Below are positions 45,401 to 56,143 of a stretch of 64,000 bases of DNA, in pieces; within the stretch, counting starts at the first letter, position 1; each line of letters opens with the position of its first letter. The position numbers were made by a program, and so were the translations under genes. The stretch spans positions 542,404 through 606,403 of the forward strand of contig ML996704.1 of assembly GCA_010356995.1 (NCBI GenBank), in the 5' to 3' direction. This DNA is from Trichodelitschia bisporula (lineage: Eukaryota > Ascomycota > Dothideomycetes > Phaeotrichales > Phaeotrichaceae). A model generated the notes under the pieces. The model had not been told where the DNA came from and made no database searches. It saw nothing but the letters and a program-made list of their open reading frames with translations.

Positions 45401-48400
45401 CGGTGGCAAGTCCAACACTGGTGAAGGTGGTGAGGATCCCGAGCGCAGCCGTTTGCTTGAGGGCGGTGATACCATGCGTTCCGCCATCAAGCAAGTGGCC
45501 TCAGGACGTTTTGGTGTGACCTCCAATTACTTGGCCGACTCCGATGAGCTGCAAATCAAGATGGCCCAGGGTGCTAAGCCTGGTGAAGGTGGTGAACTGC
45601 CTGGCCACAAGGTTTCCGGTCCCATCGCGAAAACTCGGCACTCGACGCCTGGCGTTGGTCTCATTTCCCCGCCGCCGCATCACGACATTTACAGCATTGA
45701 GGATCTTAAACAGCTGATTTATGACCTCAAGTGCTCGAACCCGCGCGCTCGCGTATCGGTTAAGCTGGTCTCGGAGACCGGCGTTGGTATCGTCGCCTCT
45801 GGTGTGGCTAAGGCAAAGGCTGACCACATTCTCATCTCCGGCCACGATGGTGGCACAGGTGCATCGCGCTGGACTGGTATCAAGTATGCCGGCCTGCCTT
45901 GGGAGCTGGGTCTTGCGGAGACTCACCAGACCTTGGTCCTCAATGACCTGCGTGGGCGTGTCATTGTTCAGACTGATGGTCAACTGCGTACTGGTCGTGA
46001 TGTGGCGATTGCCTGTTTACTTGGTGCTGAGGAGTGGGGTTTCGCTACAACGCCTCTCATCGCCATGGGCTGCATCATGATGCGCAAGGTACGTCCATGT
46101 GCTTCCTTTATCTCACTTGCTAATAAACTTTCAGTGTCACTTGAATACATGCCCTGTCGGAATCGCGACCCAGGACGTTGAGTTGCGAAAGAAATTTAAG
46201 GGGACTCCGGAGCACGTCATAAACTTCTTTTACTACATTGCCAATGAGCTCCGGGCTATCATGGCGCGTCTGGGTTTCCGCACTATCAACGAGATGGTTG
46301 GCCGCTCGGAGGTCCTGCGTGTACGGGACGATCTTCGCAACTCTAAGACGCAGAACATTGACCTCGGATTGATCCTTACTCCGGCTCACACCCTCCGTCC
46401 GGGAGTAGCTACCTACAATGTTCGCAAGCAGGACCACCGCCTGCATGTGCGCCTGGACAACAAGCTGATCGCCGAATCGGAGCTTGCGCTTGAGAAGGGC
46501 CTGCCTACGCGGATTGAGTGTGATATCGTAAACACCGACCGCGCGCTTGGTGCAACGCTGTCGTATCACATTTCGAAGCGCTATGGCGAGACTGGTCTTC
46601 CGACGGATACCATCCACGCCAACATCAAGGGCTCCGCTGGTCAGTCATTTGGCGCCTTCCTCGCCCCTGGTGTTACTCTTGAACTGGAGGGCGATGCCAA
46701 TGATTATGTTGGCAAGGGTCTGTCTGGTGGCCGCCTCATCATCTATCCTCCGCGCACAGCTGTTTTCAAGGCAGAGGAGAACATCCTTGTGGGCAACGTG
46801 TGCTTGTACGGTGCCACGAGCGGTACGGCCTACTTCCGCGGTGTTGCCGCCGAGCGCTTCGCTGTCCGCAACTCTGGTGCCACTGCCGTCGTCGAAGGTG
46901 TTGGTGATCATGGCTGCGAGTACATGACTGGTGGTCGTGTGGTTGTGCTTGGCTCTACTGGCCGCAACTTTGCTGCTGGTATGTCTGGTGGTATTGCCTA
47001 TGTCCTTGACATGCACCAAGACTTCGAAACCAAGGTGAACCAGGAGATGGTTGAGCTCTCACAGATCACCGATCACACGGAGATGGCGTACCTTCGCGGT
47101 TTGATCGAGGATCATCACCACTTCACTGGCTCCGAGCTGGCAGCCCGCATTCTGCTCGATTATACCCGTGCAATTGAGCGCTTTGTCAAGGTCCTTCCTA
47201 CCGACTACAAGCGTGTCATGGAAGAAGAAGCGAAGAAGGCCGCTGAGCTAAAAAAGAACGAGTATCCGCTCCCCATTCTCCCCGGAAACGCCGTCCGTGA
47301 ACTGCACGAGAACACGCAAAAGAAGGAAAACGACGCAGCTGCCAAGGAAGAGAAAAAGAGCACCATCCTGGACATTGAGGAGAGCATCGGTGATGCTGCT
47401 GCTGAGAAGAAGCGGTCGGCTCTTGTGCTCGACAAGACTCGCGGTTTCATGAAGTACCAGCGCCGCTCAGAGAAGTACCGCAACCCGAAGACGCGTACTC
47501 GAGACTGGCAGGAGCTGTCCCAGCGCCTAAACGAAGACGAACTGAAGTACCAGACGGCCCGTTGCATGGACTGCGGCGTTCCCTTTTGCCAGTCCGACAG
47601 TGGCTGCCCGATTAGCAACATCATTCCCAAGTGGAATGAGCTTGTCTTCCAGAACCAGTGGCAGGATGCTCTCAACCGCCTTCTCATGACCAACAACTTC
47701 CCTGAGTTCACTGGTCGTGTCTGCCCTGCTCCTTGCGAGGGTGCCTGCGTGCTCGGCATCAACGAGGACCCTGTCGGCATCAAGTCGATTGAGTGCGCCA
47801 TCATCGACCGCGGTTTCGAGATGGGTTGGCTGGTGCCTCGTCCGCCGGAGAAGCGCAGTGGCAAGACAGTCGCCGTCATTGGCTCTGGCCCTGCTGGTCT
47901 TGCAACTGCCGACCAGCTCAACAAGGCCGGGCACAGCGTTACGGTCTATGAACGTTCCGACCGTATCGGTGGTCTTCTCATGTATGGCATTCCCAACATG
48001 AAGCTGGACAAGAATGTCGTTCAGCGCCGTGTTGACCTCATGGCCGCGGAAGGCATCAAGTTCCTTCCGGGCGTTACGGTTGGCGAGGGAGACGTTACTC
48101 TTGACTCGCTGCGCGCCGAAGCCGACGCGGTAGTCATTGCCACCGGCGCCACAGTTGCGCGTGATCTGCCGATTCCGAACCGGAACCTCAATGGCATCCA
48201 CTTCGCCATGGAGTTCCTGCACAAGAACACCAAGTCGCTCCTTGACTCCGAACTCTCTGACGGTTCCTACATCAGCGCCAAGGGCAAGAACGTTGTTGTC
48301 ATTGGCGGTGGTGATACCGGAAACGACTGCATCGGCACGTCCGTCCGCCACGGAGCGAAGTCGGTTATCAATTTCGAGCTCCTCCCGCAGCCGCCGCAGG

Positions 48401-48978
48401 AACGTGCCCGTGATAACCCCTGGCCCCAGTGGCCGCGCATCTACCGCGTCGATTACGGCCACGCGGAGGTCAAGACACACATGGGCAAGGATCCACGCGA
48501 ATTCTGCATCATGAGTAAGGAGTTCGTTGATGATGGCAACGGCAATGTCAAGGGCATCAACACGATCCGTGTCGAGTGGACCAAGAACGTGAACGGCGGT
48601 TGGGACATGAGGCAGCTCGAGGGCACCGAGGAATTCTTCCCCGCCGAACTGGTTCTGCTCTCCATGGGCTTCTTGGGTCCTGAGGGCCGTGTGCTCGGTG
48701 ACTCAATCGAGAAGGATGCTCGCAAGAACGTCAAGACTCCTCAGGGTCACTACAACACCAATGTCCCCGGTGTCTTTGCCGCAGGTGATTGCCGTCGCGG
48801 CCAGTCACTGATCGTGTGGGGCATCAACGAGGGCCGCATGGCGGCGCGTGATGTCGACTCTTACCTGACGGGTAAGGGCTCGCATTTGCCTGTCGCCGGT
48901 GGTATCGTCAAGCGCCCGCCATACGAGCTTCTCGGGAAGCCCGGGGTTCCGAAGGAGTTGATCACGGCGGCGGCTTAA
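42402..48978 (+). CDS. GLT1: NADH/NADPH-dependent glutamate synthase (GOGAT)
   Basis: Makes two glutamate from glutamine plus 2-oxoglutarate; with glutamine synthetase it assimilates ammonium. Four exons (42402-42595, 42642-42682, 42739-46088, 46135-48978) encode 2142 residues, normal for the fused fungal enzyme. A propeptide precedes the N-terminal catalytic Cys in [10 protein letters not shown]. The class II amidotransferase domain includes [29 protein letters not shown] and HNGEIN. The FMN/synthase core has [38 protein letters not shown] and the Fe-S cysteines [18 protein letters not shown] domain: [13 protein letters not shown]. The C-terminal small-subunit part has [22 protein letters not shown], and dinucleotide folds [13 protein letters not shown] and [14 protein letters not shown] versus NADP use cannot be settled by eye. 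Confidence 0.97.
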
Positions 48979-49539
48979 GTGCAGGATGAGGAGAGACGGT
49001 TGGGGGTTTCGGCCCCATGATATATGATGACTGTACGATTCAGCATTCGGAGGGGTAATTTATATAGGTGACACTGCGCATATCCACGGAGAGCAATGGT
49101 TTTATGACATTCAGCTGGATTTTGCGGCTATCTGCATATGGGGCCTTTGTTTTATACCGCGTCGGGTCTTACTCATCACAACTCCAAGTTAGTGCTCTTT
49201 TCAGTTGCTTTTTGCTTGTGTGTGATGTGCTTTTGTTGCACTCAAAATTGCATATACTTGTCTTTTTCGGCGTCTATGGCGGACGGAGGCTGTGGGGCTT
49301 TGCGAGGTATGTGCGGGGGGGGATATCACCATTGCCTGCGCTTGCTTGTTCACGTTTTGCACATTTCCGCTGTTCGCTTCGCATGGAGCTTAGAGGCGGG
49401 GGATATGTGCCGCGAGGTGGTCATTTAGGCTGGTAGCTTTGGAATAAAGAGGCGTTTCGCAAAAGTCACTTATGCACGGTGAGACAGGGGACTGCATTGA
49501 ATTTCTTCGAATATTGGGACGCCATCCGTCAGATCATAG
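48979..49539. other. GLT1 3' flank
   Basis: 561 bp; no gene recognised. Confidence 0.5.
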
Positions 49540-49909
49540 TCATGGAGGCCACCGGCACCCACTAACTATGAAGAAGGTATGAGGCCAATGCCCCAGCCAC
49601 CTATATAATGAAGATATAGCGAGCCAGGGCGCCCCATCCGAAGAAGATAACAGCCGACGCCTACCAAGTGTCATCACAGGCGACACTCTCATCGCTGGGA
49701 TAGTCCTCGTCGCCATCCCAGCTTCCGTCACTCCAGTAGTCGTCGCGAGGCCCGCGCCAGAACCAGCCCCAGAAGGCAAACCAACCCATGCAGGAGAGAG
49801 CCCGTTCCCAAAGACTGGGCCCAAAGTCCGTAAGCTCCGGGAACGACTCGTCCCACTGGAGATAACTCCGGTGGGCGCGGGCAAAAGCTATACGAGAAGT
49901 CAGTACCAT
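49540..49909 (-). CDS. Possible small Trp/Asp-rich protein, two exons
   Basis: Weak candidate. ATG at 49909 opens MVLTSRIAFARAHRSYLQWD and continues through a tryptophan-rich hydrophobic patch (ALSCMGWFAFWGWFWRG) to an acidic run (DDYWSDGSWDGDEDYPSDES). It stops at 49661 if unspliced (82 residues). A GTAGGC donor and TTATATAG acceptor could instead join WLGHWPHTFFIVSGCRWPP, ending at 49540, for about 100 residues. The bias towards Trp and Asp looks protein-like, but no family is known to me. It lies between GLT1 and APC15. Confidence 0.35.
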
Positions 49910-50093
49910 TTCGTCAAATTAGAAGATTTTAAAAAGGCATACGAGAGATTTCTAACACCATATAGCTTGAAACAGCTTTATAGTTCTGGTCGAGATATAC
50001 GAGACAAACAACAACACCACCTATATGCGTTTCCTGAGCCGGGGAATGCCCTAACGCCGTGCACCGCTGAACGCCTTGAACGCCGCAAGCCAA

Positions 50094-51356
50094 CTAGCTG
50101 GAGGTGCCATGCGAGCGTTGCGCCTGGTAGCGGGCACTGCGTCGACGCTGCGCCTCGCGCTCCTGTTGGAATTGTTCGGCGGCGGGACGGGCACGGCGCA
50201 TGACAGGAGAACTAGCCACGAAGCTCGAGTCGCCAGCACCGAATTCGAGATCGAACTCGGTGCCAACGCTCTCGCGCGTGACACCCTCGAGACCAAGTGG
50301 CAGAGGAGGCTGGTGCGTGGCGCCAGGACGCAGGACGGAGTTGGTGCTCGCAAAGGATATGTTGTGGGTGAAGGGGTTGGGAGCTTCGACACCGGGTTCT
50401 TCCTCCGAATCTGTGAAGTCCTCGGCTTCGGTGTCTGTGTGCTCGTAGCTGCCCGCAGAGGGAATGTCATCGTCGAGATTGTGACCGAAATCACCGTCTG
50501 GATCGGCTTGCTCGAGGTCAAGCTCCTGATGCTCTTGCAGGGCTGAGGCAAGCTCAGAGGGTACGAAATGGACTGCGCCAGACTCGGAGGCGCCGAGGAG
50601 AGCGTTGGCGGAGATGGAGAGGAGGCTGCCTTCCATGAAGCTGGAAGCATTGAATGTAGGATCAGCGCCGTTGATGCTAATTTCGTTCTCCTCATTCTCT
50701 TCGTATTCCCCCTCCTCTTCTTCTTCTTCCTCCTCCTCTCCGTCTTCTTCGCTCTCCTCGGTCATCTCCTCGTCTGAGTCCTCTTCTTCTTCTTCATTCT
50801 CACCCTCTTCCTCGGTTTCGGCATCTGGAATCTGAGCATCGAGATCCCAGTCTTCACCGTCTTCCATGACATCCACAGCGCCGTCTTCGCCTTCAGCAGC
50901 CTCTTGAAGTTCAAGCAGCTCGCGCTCGCGGCGTTCGGCTTCCTCGCGCTCATGGGTTTCAGCATCGTCGTCGCGGATCTGCTGTAGAGTCCTGGTGATA
51001 GCCGGAGGGCGGATCCAGTGGGACCCAAAGTTGCGGACGCTCGACTTGCGCTGATCGATCGTCTCTTCATCACGACGAAGCTGACCATGAGTGTCGCGTT
51101 GGGCGAGAGGGATGTAAGGATGATGATGCTCGTTCTCCGCACCGGGATTGCGGGATTGCTGTGCCGGAGCCGCGCTCAGGCGTCGGTTCTGACCTTGCGG
51201 AGGGTTTGGCAGGGGATTGGTGCCATTCTCCGTAGCGGTGGCGCGTGTGGTGGTAGGAGGATTGATCCACATATCCTGGGGATGGTTAGCAGATAGATGA
51301 GCGCGGGGATGTGGAATACATACATCCCGGGGGATGGTGTTTGGAAAGGTAAACAT
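50094..51356 (-). CDS. APC15: Anaphase-promoting complex subunit Apc15/Mnd2
   Basis: Subunit of the APC/C ubiquitin ligase that regulates Cdc20 turnover; Mnd2 is the yeast name. Exon 1 MFTFPNTIPRD (the Apc15 start pattern) joins DMWINPPTTTRAT after an intron of about 55 nt. The signature block is RRDEETIDQRKSSVRNFGSHW followed by IRPPAITRTLQQIRDD, the Apc15p domain. Beyond it lies a long acidic Glu/Asp tail (EEEEDSDEEMTEESEEDG) and a Ser/Thr-rich end with RRARPAAEQF. The frame is open upstream to 51413 but with no ATG. Length is about 400 residues, within the fungal range, since the tail varies. Long CT/GAA tracts at 50700-50830 reflect the acidic run. Confidence 0.82.
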   Translation of the reverse strand: MFTFPNTIPRDVCIPHPRAHLSANHPQDMWINPPTTTRATATENGTNPLPNPPQGQNRRLSAAPAQQSRNPGAENEHHHPYIPLAQRDTHGQLRRDEETIDQRKSSVRNFGSHWIRPPAITRTLQQIRDDDAETHEREEAERRERELLELQEAAEGEDGAVDVMEDGEDWDLDAQIPDAETEEEGENEEEEEDSDEEMTEESEEDGEEEEEEEEEGEYEENEENEISINGADPTFNASSFMEGSLLSISANALLGASESGAVHFVPSELASALQEHQELDLEQADPDGDFGHNLDDDIPSAGSYEHTDTEAEDFTDSEEEPGVEAPNPFTHNISFASTNSVLRPGATHQPPLPLGLEGVTRESVGTEFDLEFGAGDSSFVASSPVMRRARPAAEQFQQEREAQRRRSARYQAQRSHGTSS

Positions 51357-52589
51357 CTCCGCGGTTATGCTCGCGCGGGAGCGATGAGTCGAAGTTGGTG
51401 TGCCAGATGACACTGCGGGGTTGGAGGATGTGGGGTGGGGTTGAGGATGTTTTGGTGTTTGGAGTTGGAGTGTTTAGAGCAAGGCGCGAGGCTTACAAGC
51501 ACAGGCCACTTGGTCATCGCCAAGGTCACAAACATCCAGGGTCATAAACATGTGATTTTCAGCACCACTGAGTCATGTGATAAGGCGTCGTTATCGATAA
51601 GATTGGGGTTGGTGTGTGTGGGGCGCCTGGGCAGCTGAAGGAATGCAATTCTGAGTGCAGCAAACATATCCTGTCTGCTCCGTATTCTGTGCTCATCGTA
51701 ATTTGCTGAGCTTACCGCAATACGCCTATCTCTGCATACGAGGTACTCACCTTCAGCTAAATGTTAGGATTCTTGTACCACCGGGGAAGCAATTGTTGTA
51801 GCACCGCATCACCAGACACCCAATTGTACAAAAAGTGCACATCGACGTGCATCATGCAAATCAGCGGCTTGATGATGAAATGCTCTGTTGACAATTGCCT
51901 GCCCCGCATTGGCTACGGTAGGCTAGGGCGCAAGTTGGCGTCGTTACTTGAAGCCATTCAGCCACTCATATCGAAGCAATACACCCCGTGCGGCTGAGTC
52001 GAAAGGCTGGTTCCTCTCTCGCCGCCTCTGACCTACCGGCCTAACGCCTGGGGAGGGGAATCGGAACTTTCAAGGACCTGTTCCTTCGACTATGCGCGCG
52101 CACGATGGCAGAGCATTGGTGACTGAATCGACCTAGTTCCCTCTGGATGAACCCAGGACCCATGGCATGATAACACCGGTTGCTAGGCTTGTATCCCCCC
52201 CACAACCTATATAGTTGGCCCGTCATCTGTTCATTGCCGCCGGTGTCCGAACGGCAGCCCCCTTCTCTTTTATCACCCCTCCAAGTGCCATCAAGCCCCA
52301 ATCTGACAATAACATCTGCACCCCTTTCCTCTTCTCACCCCGCACCTCCAGGTACGAACGCCTCGGTAGCGCCATAAGCCCAAATCGCCCAACATCACCC
52401 CCCTGCCTCTGCAGTTAGTGGCCATCTCGCACTAAACACGCGGTCCAGACCTCGACAGCCAGTTCTCTCAATCCCGTGGCGCTAAACATTCACATACATA
52501 TATTCTCCCCCTTCCTTATAAACACCGGAGATCACCACACCTTCTCTCCCATTTCTCCCCTTCCAAATCCATTCATTTCAACCGCAGCC
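51357..52589. other. Gene-free divergent region
   Basis: 1.2 kb; no supported gene. The right end is CT-rich and contains CTTATAAACA near 52513, a TATA-like element for the following small ORF. Confidence 0.45.
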
Positions 52590-52805
52590 ATGATCCTCCC
52601 CACCTCCGCCCTGCTCTTCGCCGCCGTCGCCCTTGCCCTCCCTCACCTGCACCCCAACGTTCCCCAGGAACACAACCCGAAGCTCCCCTCCGCCGCCACA
52701 CCCACCCCGCTGCACACGACCGCGCTTATGGCCGGTGCTGCCATCTCACAAGCGCAAGCAACCGCGGTGCCGCTCTACTTCCCCCACGTCAACATCGACC
52801 TCTGA
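52590..52805 (+). CDS. Possible small secreted protein
   Basis: 71-codon ORF with a clear signal-peptide-like start (MILPTSALLFAAVALALP) and a Pro/Thr/Ala-rich remainder ending YFPHVNIDL. A TATA-like TATAAA lies near 52514 and a CT-rich leader precedes the ATG. Beyond the stop, another frame stays coding-like (SEPRTGISTNNQTATYNCEP) up to a good GTGAGT donor near 52863, so the real gene may use a different splice or carry a frame break. No family recognised. Confidence 0.4.
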   Translation: MILPTSALLFAAVALALPHLHPNVPQEHNPKLPSAATPTPLHTTALMAGAAISQAQATAVPLYFPHVNIDL

Positions 52806-54441
52806 GCCTCGCACTGGAATCAGTACGAACAACCAGACCGCCACTTATAACTGCGAACCACCGTGAGTCTGCCCTTCAGTGTATCCGCAATGACTGACAC
52901 CAGCAGCAATCTTGTTCCCACGATGGTATCCGCGCTATCCGCAGTCGCGGCATGAGCACCCCGCGTCCTCGGGAGTTATTGGGAAGGCACTCACGCGCAT
53001 CCGGCGGGGCAGTCGGGGCAGTGTCACCACTCAAGACGCGAGAAGGCATGCAGTTGGATGACAGCACCGACGAAACGGACGAGACGGGCGCAGCATCCGC
53101 GCAGGATTGCGCGCGCGCCCGGACTCGGACCAGGGCCAGCGGTAGACGTCGCATTGATCGCGTATCAAACATGAGTAGCTAGTTTCAAGGAAGGCGGGGC
53201 TGTTGTTTTGCTCTGAGCTCTGCTATCTGTGCCCTCGCGGTGTCTTCGCGCCGTGCATTTGTCCTTTGGCCTCTATAATTATCTTTGAGCCTCGTATCCT
53301 TCAAGCCTGCTCGCGTGCAGAGGCGCGATCGCGTTTCTCCTGACTTTCCCACATGCAGCTTGTTTGGCGCAGCACCGGGCGCCCCGCTTCGCCCAATAAA
53401 GCTTTTGGCACGGACCATCCCGGTCTGGGCCTGCGCCATGGGGCGCACGAGCGAGCTAGCCGCGGACTGGGGGTGCCAGTGAATGGGGACCAGTGAGGGG
53501 TTGGTGATTTCAAAGCTTGGTTGTGGGGATGCTGATCGGGGGATTAAAGTTGACGGATGCTGGATGCTGGAATGTACGGAGTATGGTGTTTGGGATGGAG
53601 GATGAGGTAACGAGCTGTAGAGACGCAATTGCTATGGGATATTTGGTGGAGGCTTGTGAGAGCTTTTCTGTTGGTCGGTTGCTGGGTCTGTTGTCGAGAT
53701 GACACTTGCAAGTCTGGTGGGATAATCGGTTTTCTGCTCACGCTCAGCCTTGTGGAAGATTAACCGGGCCACTGGTTGATATGCATATCAAGTCTGACGT
53801 CATGATGCTTGATTATTATGCGATATCAAAGGGGATTCAAGAATTCTACTTTGTGCTTTCAACTTTCCCCACGCTATGTGGAAGGGGTTTCCAGTGGCCC
53901 CGCCGAGGCTGAAGGCGATGAACAGGAGGCTATGGTTCAGTTGCTCCTGCTCGAAACTACGGTATTATGAGATAATTTCACCAGGCCGACTAACTTCGCG
54001 AGATTCGGGTTTAAAATGTTCGGGTAAGCACCTAGATACTCCGTTCATTCAAAGCATGTACAACCCCCCAGTCTGATTTGACCTCCAGTTCCCCGAAGTC
54101 TGAAAGTCTTCTACCGCGTCTGAAGGGGCTCCGAGCACGGGTAACGAGAAATACTTCCTGCGAGTCAGTTGAGAGACAAAAGAATTTCCCCAATGAATAA
54201 TGAATCATCCAGCTCGGGGGGAGCTTGGCTTCTCTTCCTACGGCGAAATTGTCAAAGATATCGCGCGATTTTCCACAGAGAAGACGGAGGGCTTATGGCG
54301 ATGTTTAGAAGAGTATTATCCATTCCTAACCCTCCGAAGACATTTTCCGATAGTGATACATGACGTTTTTGCGATGACGGTTACTGAGACGTAAATAGAG
54401 GAGAGCGAAATTTTCTAGCCGCGTTTTTCCGCAAGTAACCA
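52806..54441. other. Gene-poor stretch, AT-richer to the right
   Basis: No supported gene. A 64-codon frame from ATG 54200 reads protein-like (GFSSYGEIVKDIARFSTEKT) and stops at 54394; it may be an exon or remnant. Confidence 0.4.
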
Positions 54442-54933
54442 TCACCAATAGCGGCATGATAAGAGTCGAAATCCCTTGTCTAAAGAATGTTTGTCAACAC
54501 TGGATGATTTTAGACATGCTCCTCCAGCATCTATGCTTGAAATGGTCGAAGAACGAAGCTCCGTTTCCAGGCCGAACTCTTTATGGAGCAGCTCGGTAAG
54601 GATGCAGCCGTAAAACATATTAGCACGGTTGTCTTCCTTCGGCCAGAAGGCTTCATGAAATATCGTAGTGCCTTGCGGACCGATAGCTGCGTTTCTCCTA
54701 TCTCTAGAATCGCCATCTCTGCGTGCAACCTGCAAGCTTAACCGGCCAACCTGAGTCGAAGTGAACAGTGAAACTGGATCACTACACAACAGCTGCCGAC
54801 ATTTAGCGCCAGCTATCCATATTGACCGGGGCTCCTCCACTTCTTCGGCCACCGCTTCTTTCCATTTGCCGTAGAGTGCCGTTTGTTGGGCGTGCATGGC
54901 AACACCTTTACTCGGCGGATTTAGATTTACCAT
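54442..54933 (-). CDS. Hypothetical protein or remnant (no family recognised)
   Basis: Open for 176 codons from a GTG at 54972; the first ATG is at 54933 (MVNLNPPSKGVAMHAQQ), leaving 163 codons. Composition is protein-like (IWIAGAKCRQLLCSDP, TIFHEAFWPKEDNRANMFYG, TELLHKEFGLETEL). A TTTACAG just upstream of 54972, with a GTGCTAAG branch-like site, suggests it could be an internal or last exon, but I could not find the exon before it. Lies in AT-richer DNA. No motif or family known to me. Confidence 0.35.
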   Translation of the reverse strand: MVNLNPPSKGVAMHAQQTALYGKWKEAVAEEVEEPRSIWIAGAKCRQLLCSDPVSLFTSTQVGRLSLQVARRDGDSRDRRNAAIGPQGTTIFHEAFWPKEDNRANMFYGCILTELLHKEFGLETELRSSTISSIDAGGACLKSSSVDKHSLDKGFRLLSCRYW

Positions 54934-56143
54934 GGCACTCGGACCAGTCGACGAACTGCTATCAGTATGCACCTGTAAAGGAGCAATCTTAGCACCTGGA
55001 CGAATTCTTTAATCATTGTTGCAGGTACAGAATGCCGCCGTCCGGAGTGGTGTAGCATAAAATGTTCGAATAGCTACAGAGTCCTGCCTATCCGTCCTTT
55101 AGGAGACGTCGATACCGTACTCTTTTGATATGCTAATATTCGTCAGTTATCGGTCCGTTAGCGGGGAAGCTATCGTATCACAGCCAACTATCCTCCATTC
55201 CGAGTGAGTCGGCCTTTCACCGCCTCCGTCTATATAAACCGACAAGCGCATTTTACGCCCGCTACCACACAAAACGACAAGACTTGCGATAGAAAGCGAT
55301 AGTGTATAATTCGTCTTTTACTGAAACACCAACTGGAGTTTGTATGGCGTTTTTGGATACGGCGGTGGCGTTTACGCTCGTAGGAGGTTGAAGTGACATC
55401 GGACTTGTTGGGTCTTCGGAAGTAAGTTTGATCCGATAACTCTCCGGTAGAATTACCAACCCAGGGAGGAGCAGGGAGGAGCAGGGAGGAGGGGCGGTTG
55501 AAGGAAGTGAGTTGCGTCTTCCGCCAATAATATACTACGTATGCCTTTCCATTGGCTCCTTCTCCTCCGGAAGGCTTGTTCTGAGAAGCATCACGTGATC
55601 GGAGTGAGCAATAGCGTTGGAGCAGCGGAAGGTCGGCGCGTTGTTGGGTCGCCCAAAGTCAAATGTCGCGAGGCACCCGGCCAACGGCACTCTCAACAAC
55701 CACAATCCACTCTTCCATCAACTCCATCAACGCCCTTCATCTCGTCACATTCTACCTCATCTACCGCCGTCGTCTCATCTGGTCCCCACGAATTATTCCC
55801 GAATCCCCCGAATTATCTTGGCAACAAAAGCCATCAACATTAAGTCCTTTCACGGCAAAAAAGTGCGCATCTCAAATCACGATCGAAGTTGTAACGAAAG
55901 TTGTGGTCGCTGGTGGGGGGTGACCACCACCCTGGGCGTGGTAAAAGGCGCTGTGGGCAGGCTTAAACTTGTCAATTTCATACGTCCTGCTTGCTACCCC
56001 CTCCCATCACCATCGCAAAGCAAAATTTCTTGCAAACAATTACGGCCATCTTCGCTACGCTGTCGTAGCCGTCTGTACTTTTGGTACAAACCTTCCAGGC
56101 GTGATCCAACACGCTTACCTACCGTTGTGTCGAGCGAGGAGGC
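54934..56143. other. Upstream region of the Suz12-like gene
   Basis: 1.2 kb with no gene supported. An 11-bp unit containing GGGAGGAGCA repeats about three times near 55463-55493. A possible extra 5' exon of the following gene could not be confirmed. Confidence 0.4.
55463..55493 (+). repeat. Short tandem repeat (GGGAGGAGCA-type, about 3 copies)
   Basis: A purine-rich unit repeated about three times, the last copy altered. Confidence 0.7.

Noticed and set aside
47527-48480. 317-codon open frame on the minus strand inside GLT1
   Set aside because: It lies fully antisense to conserved glutamate synthase sequence; highly biased codon use on the coding strand keeps antisense frames open. No motif.
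53185-53628. 147-codon minus frame, Ser/Pro/Arg-rich
   Set aside because: No motif; overlaps a comparable open frame on the other strand, so probably chance.
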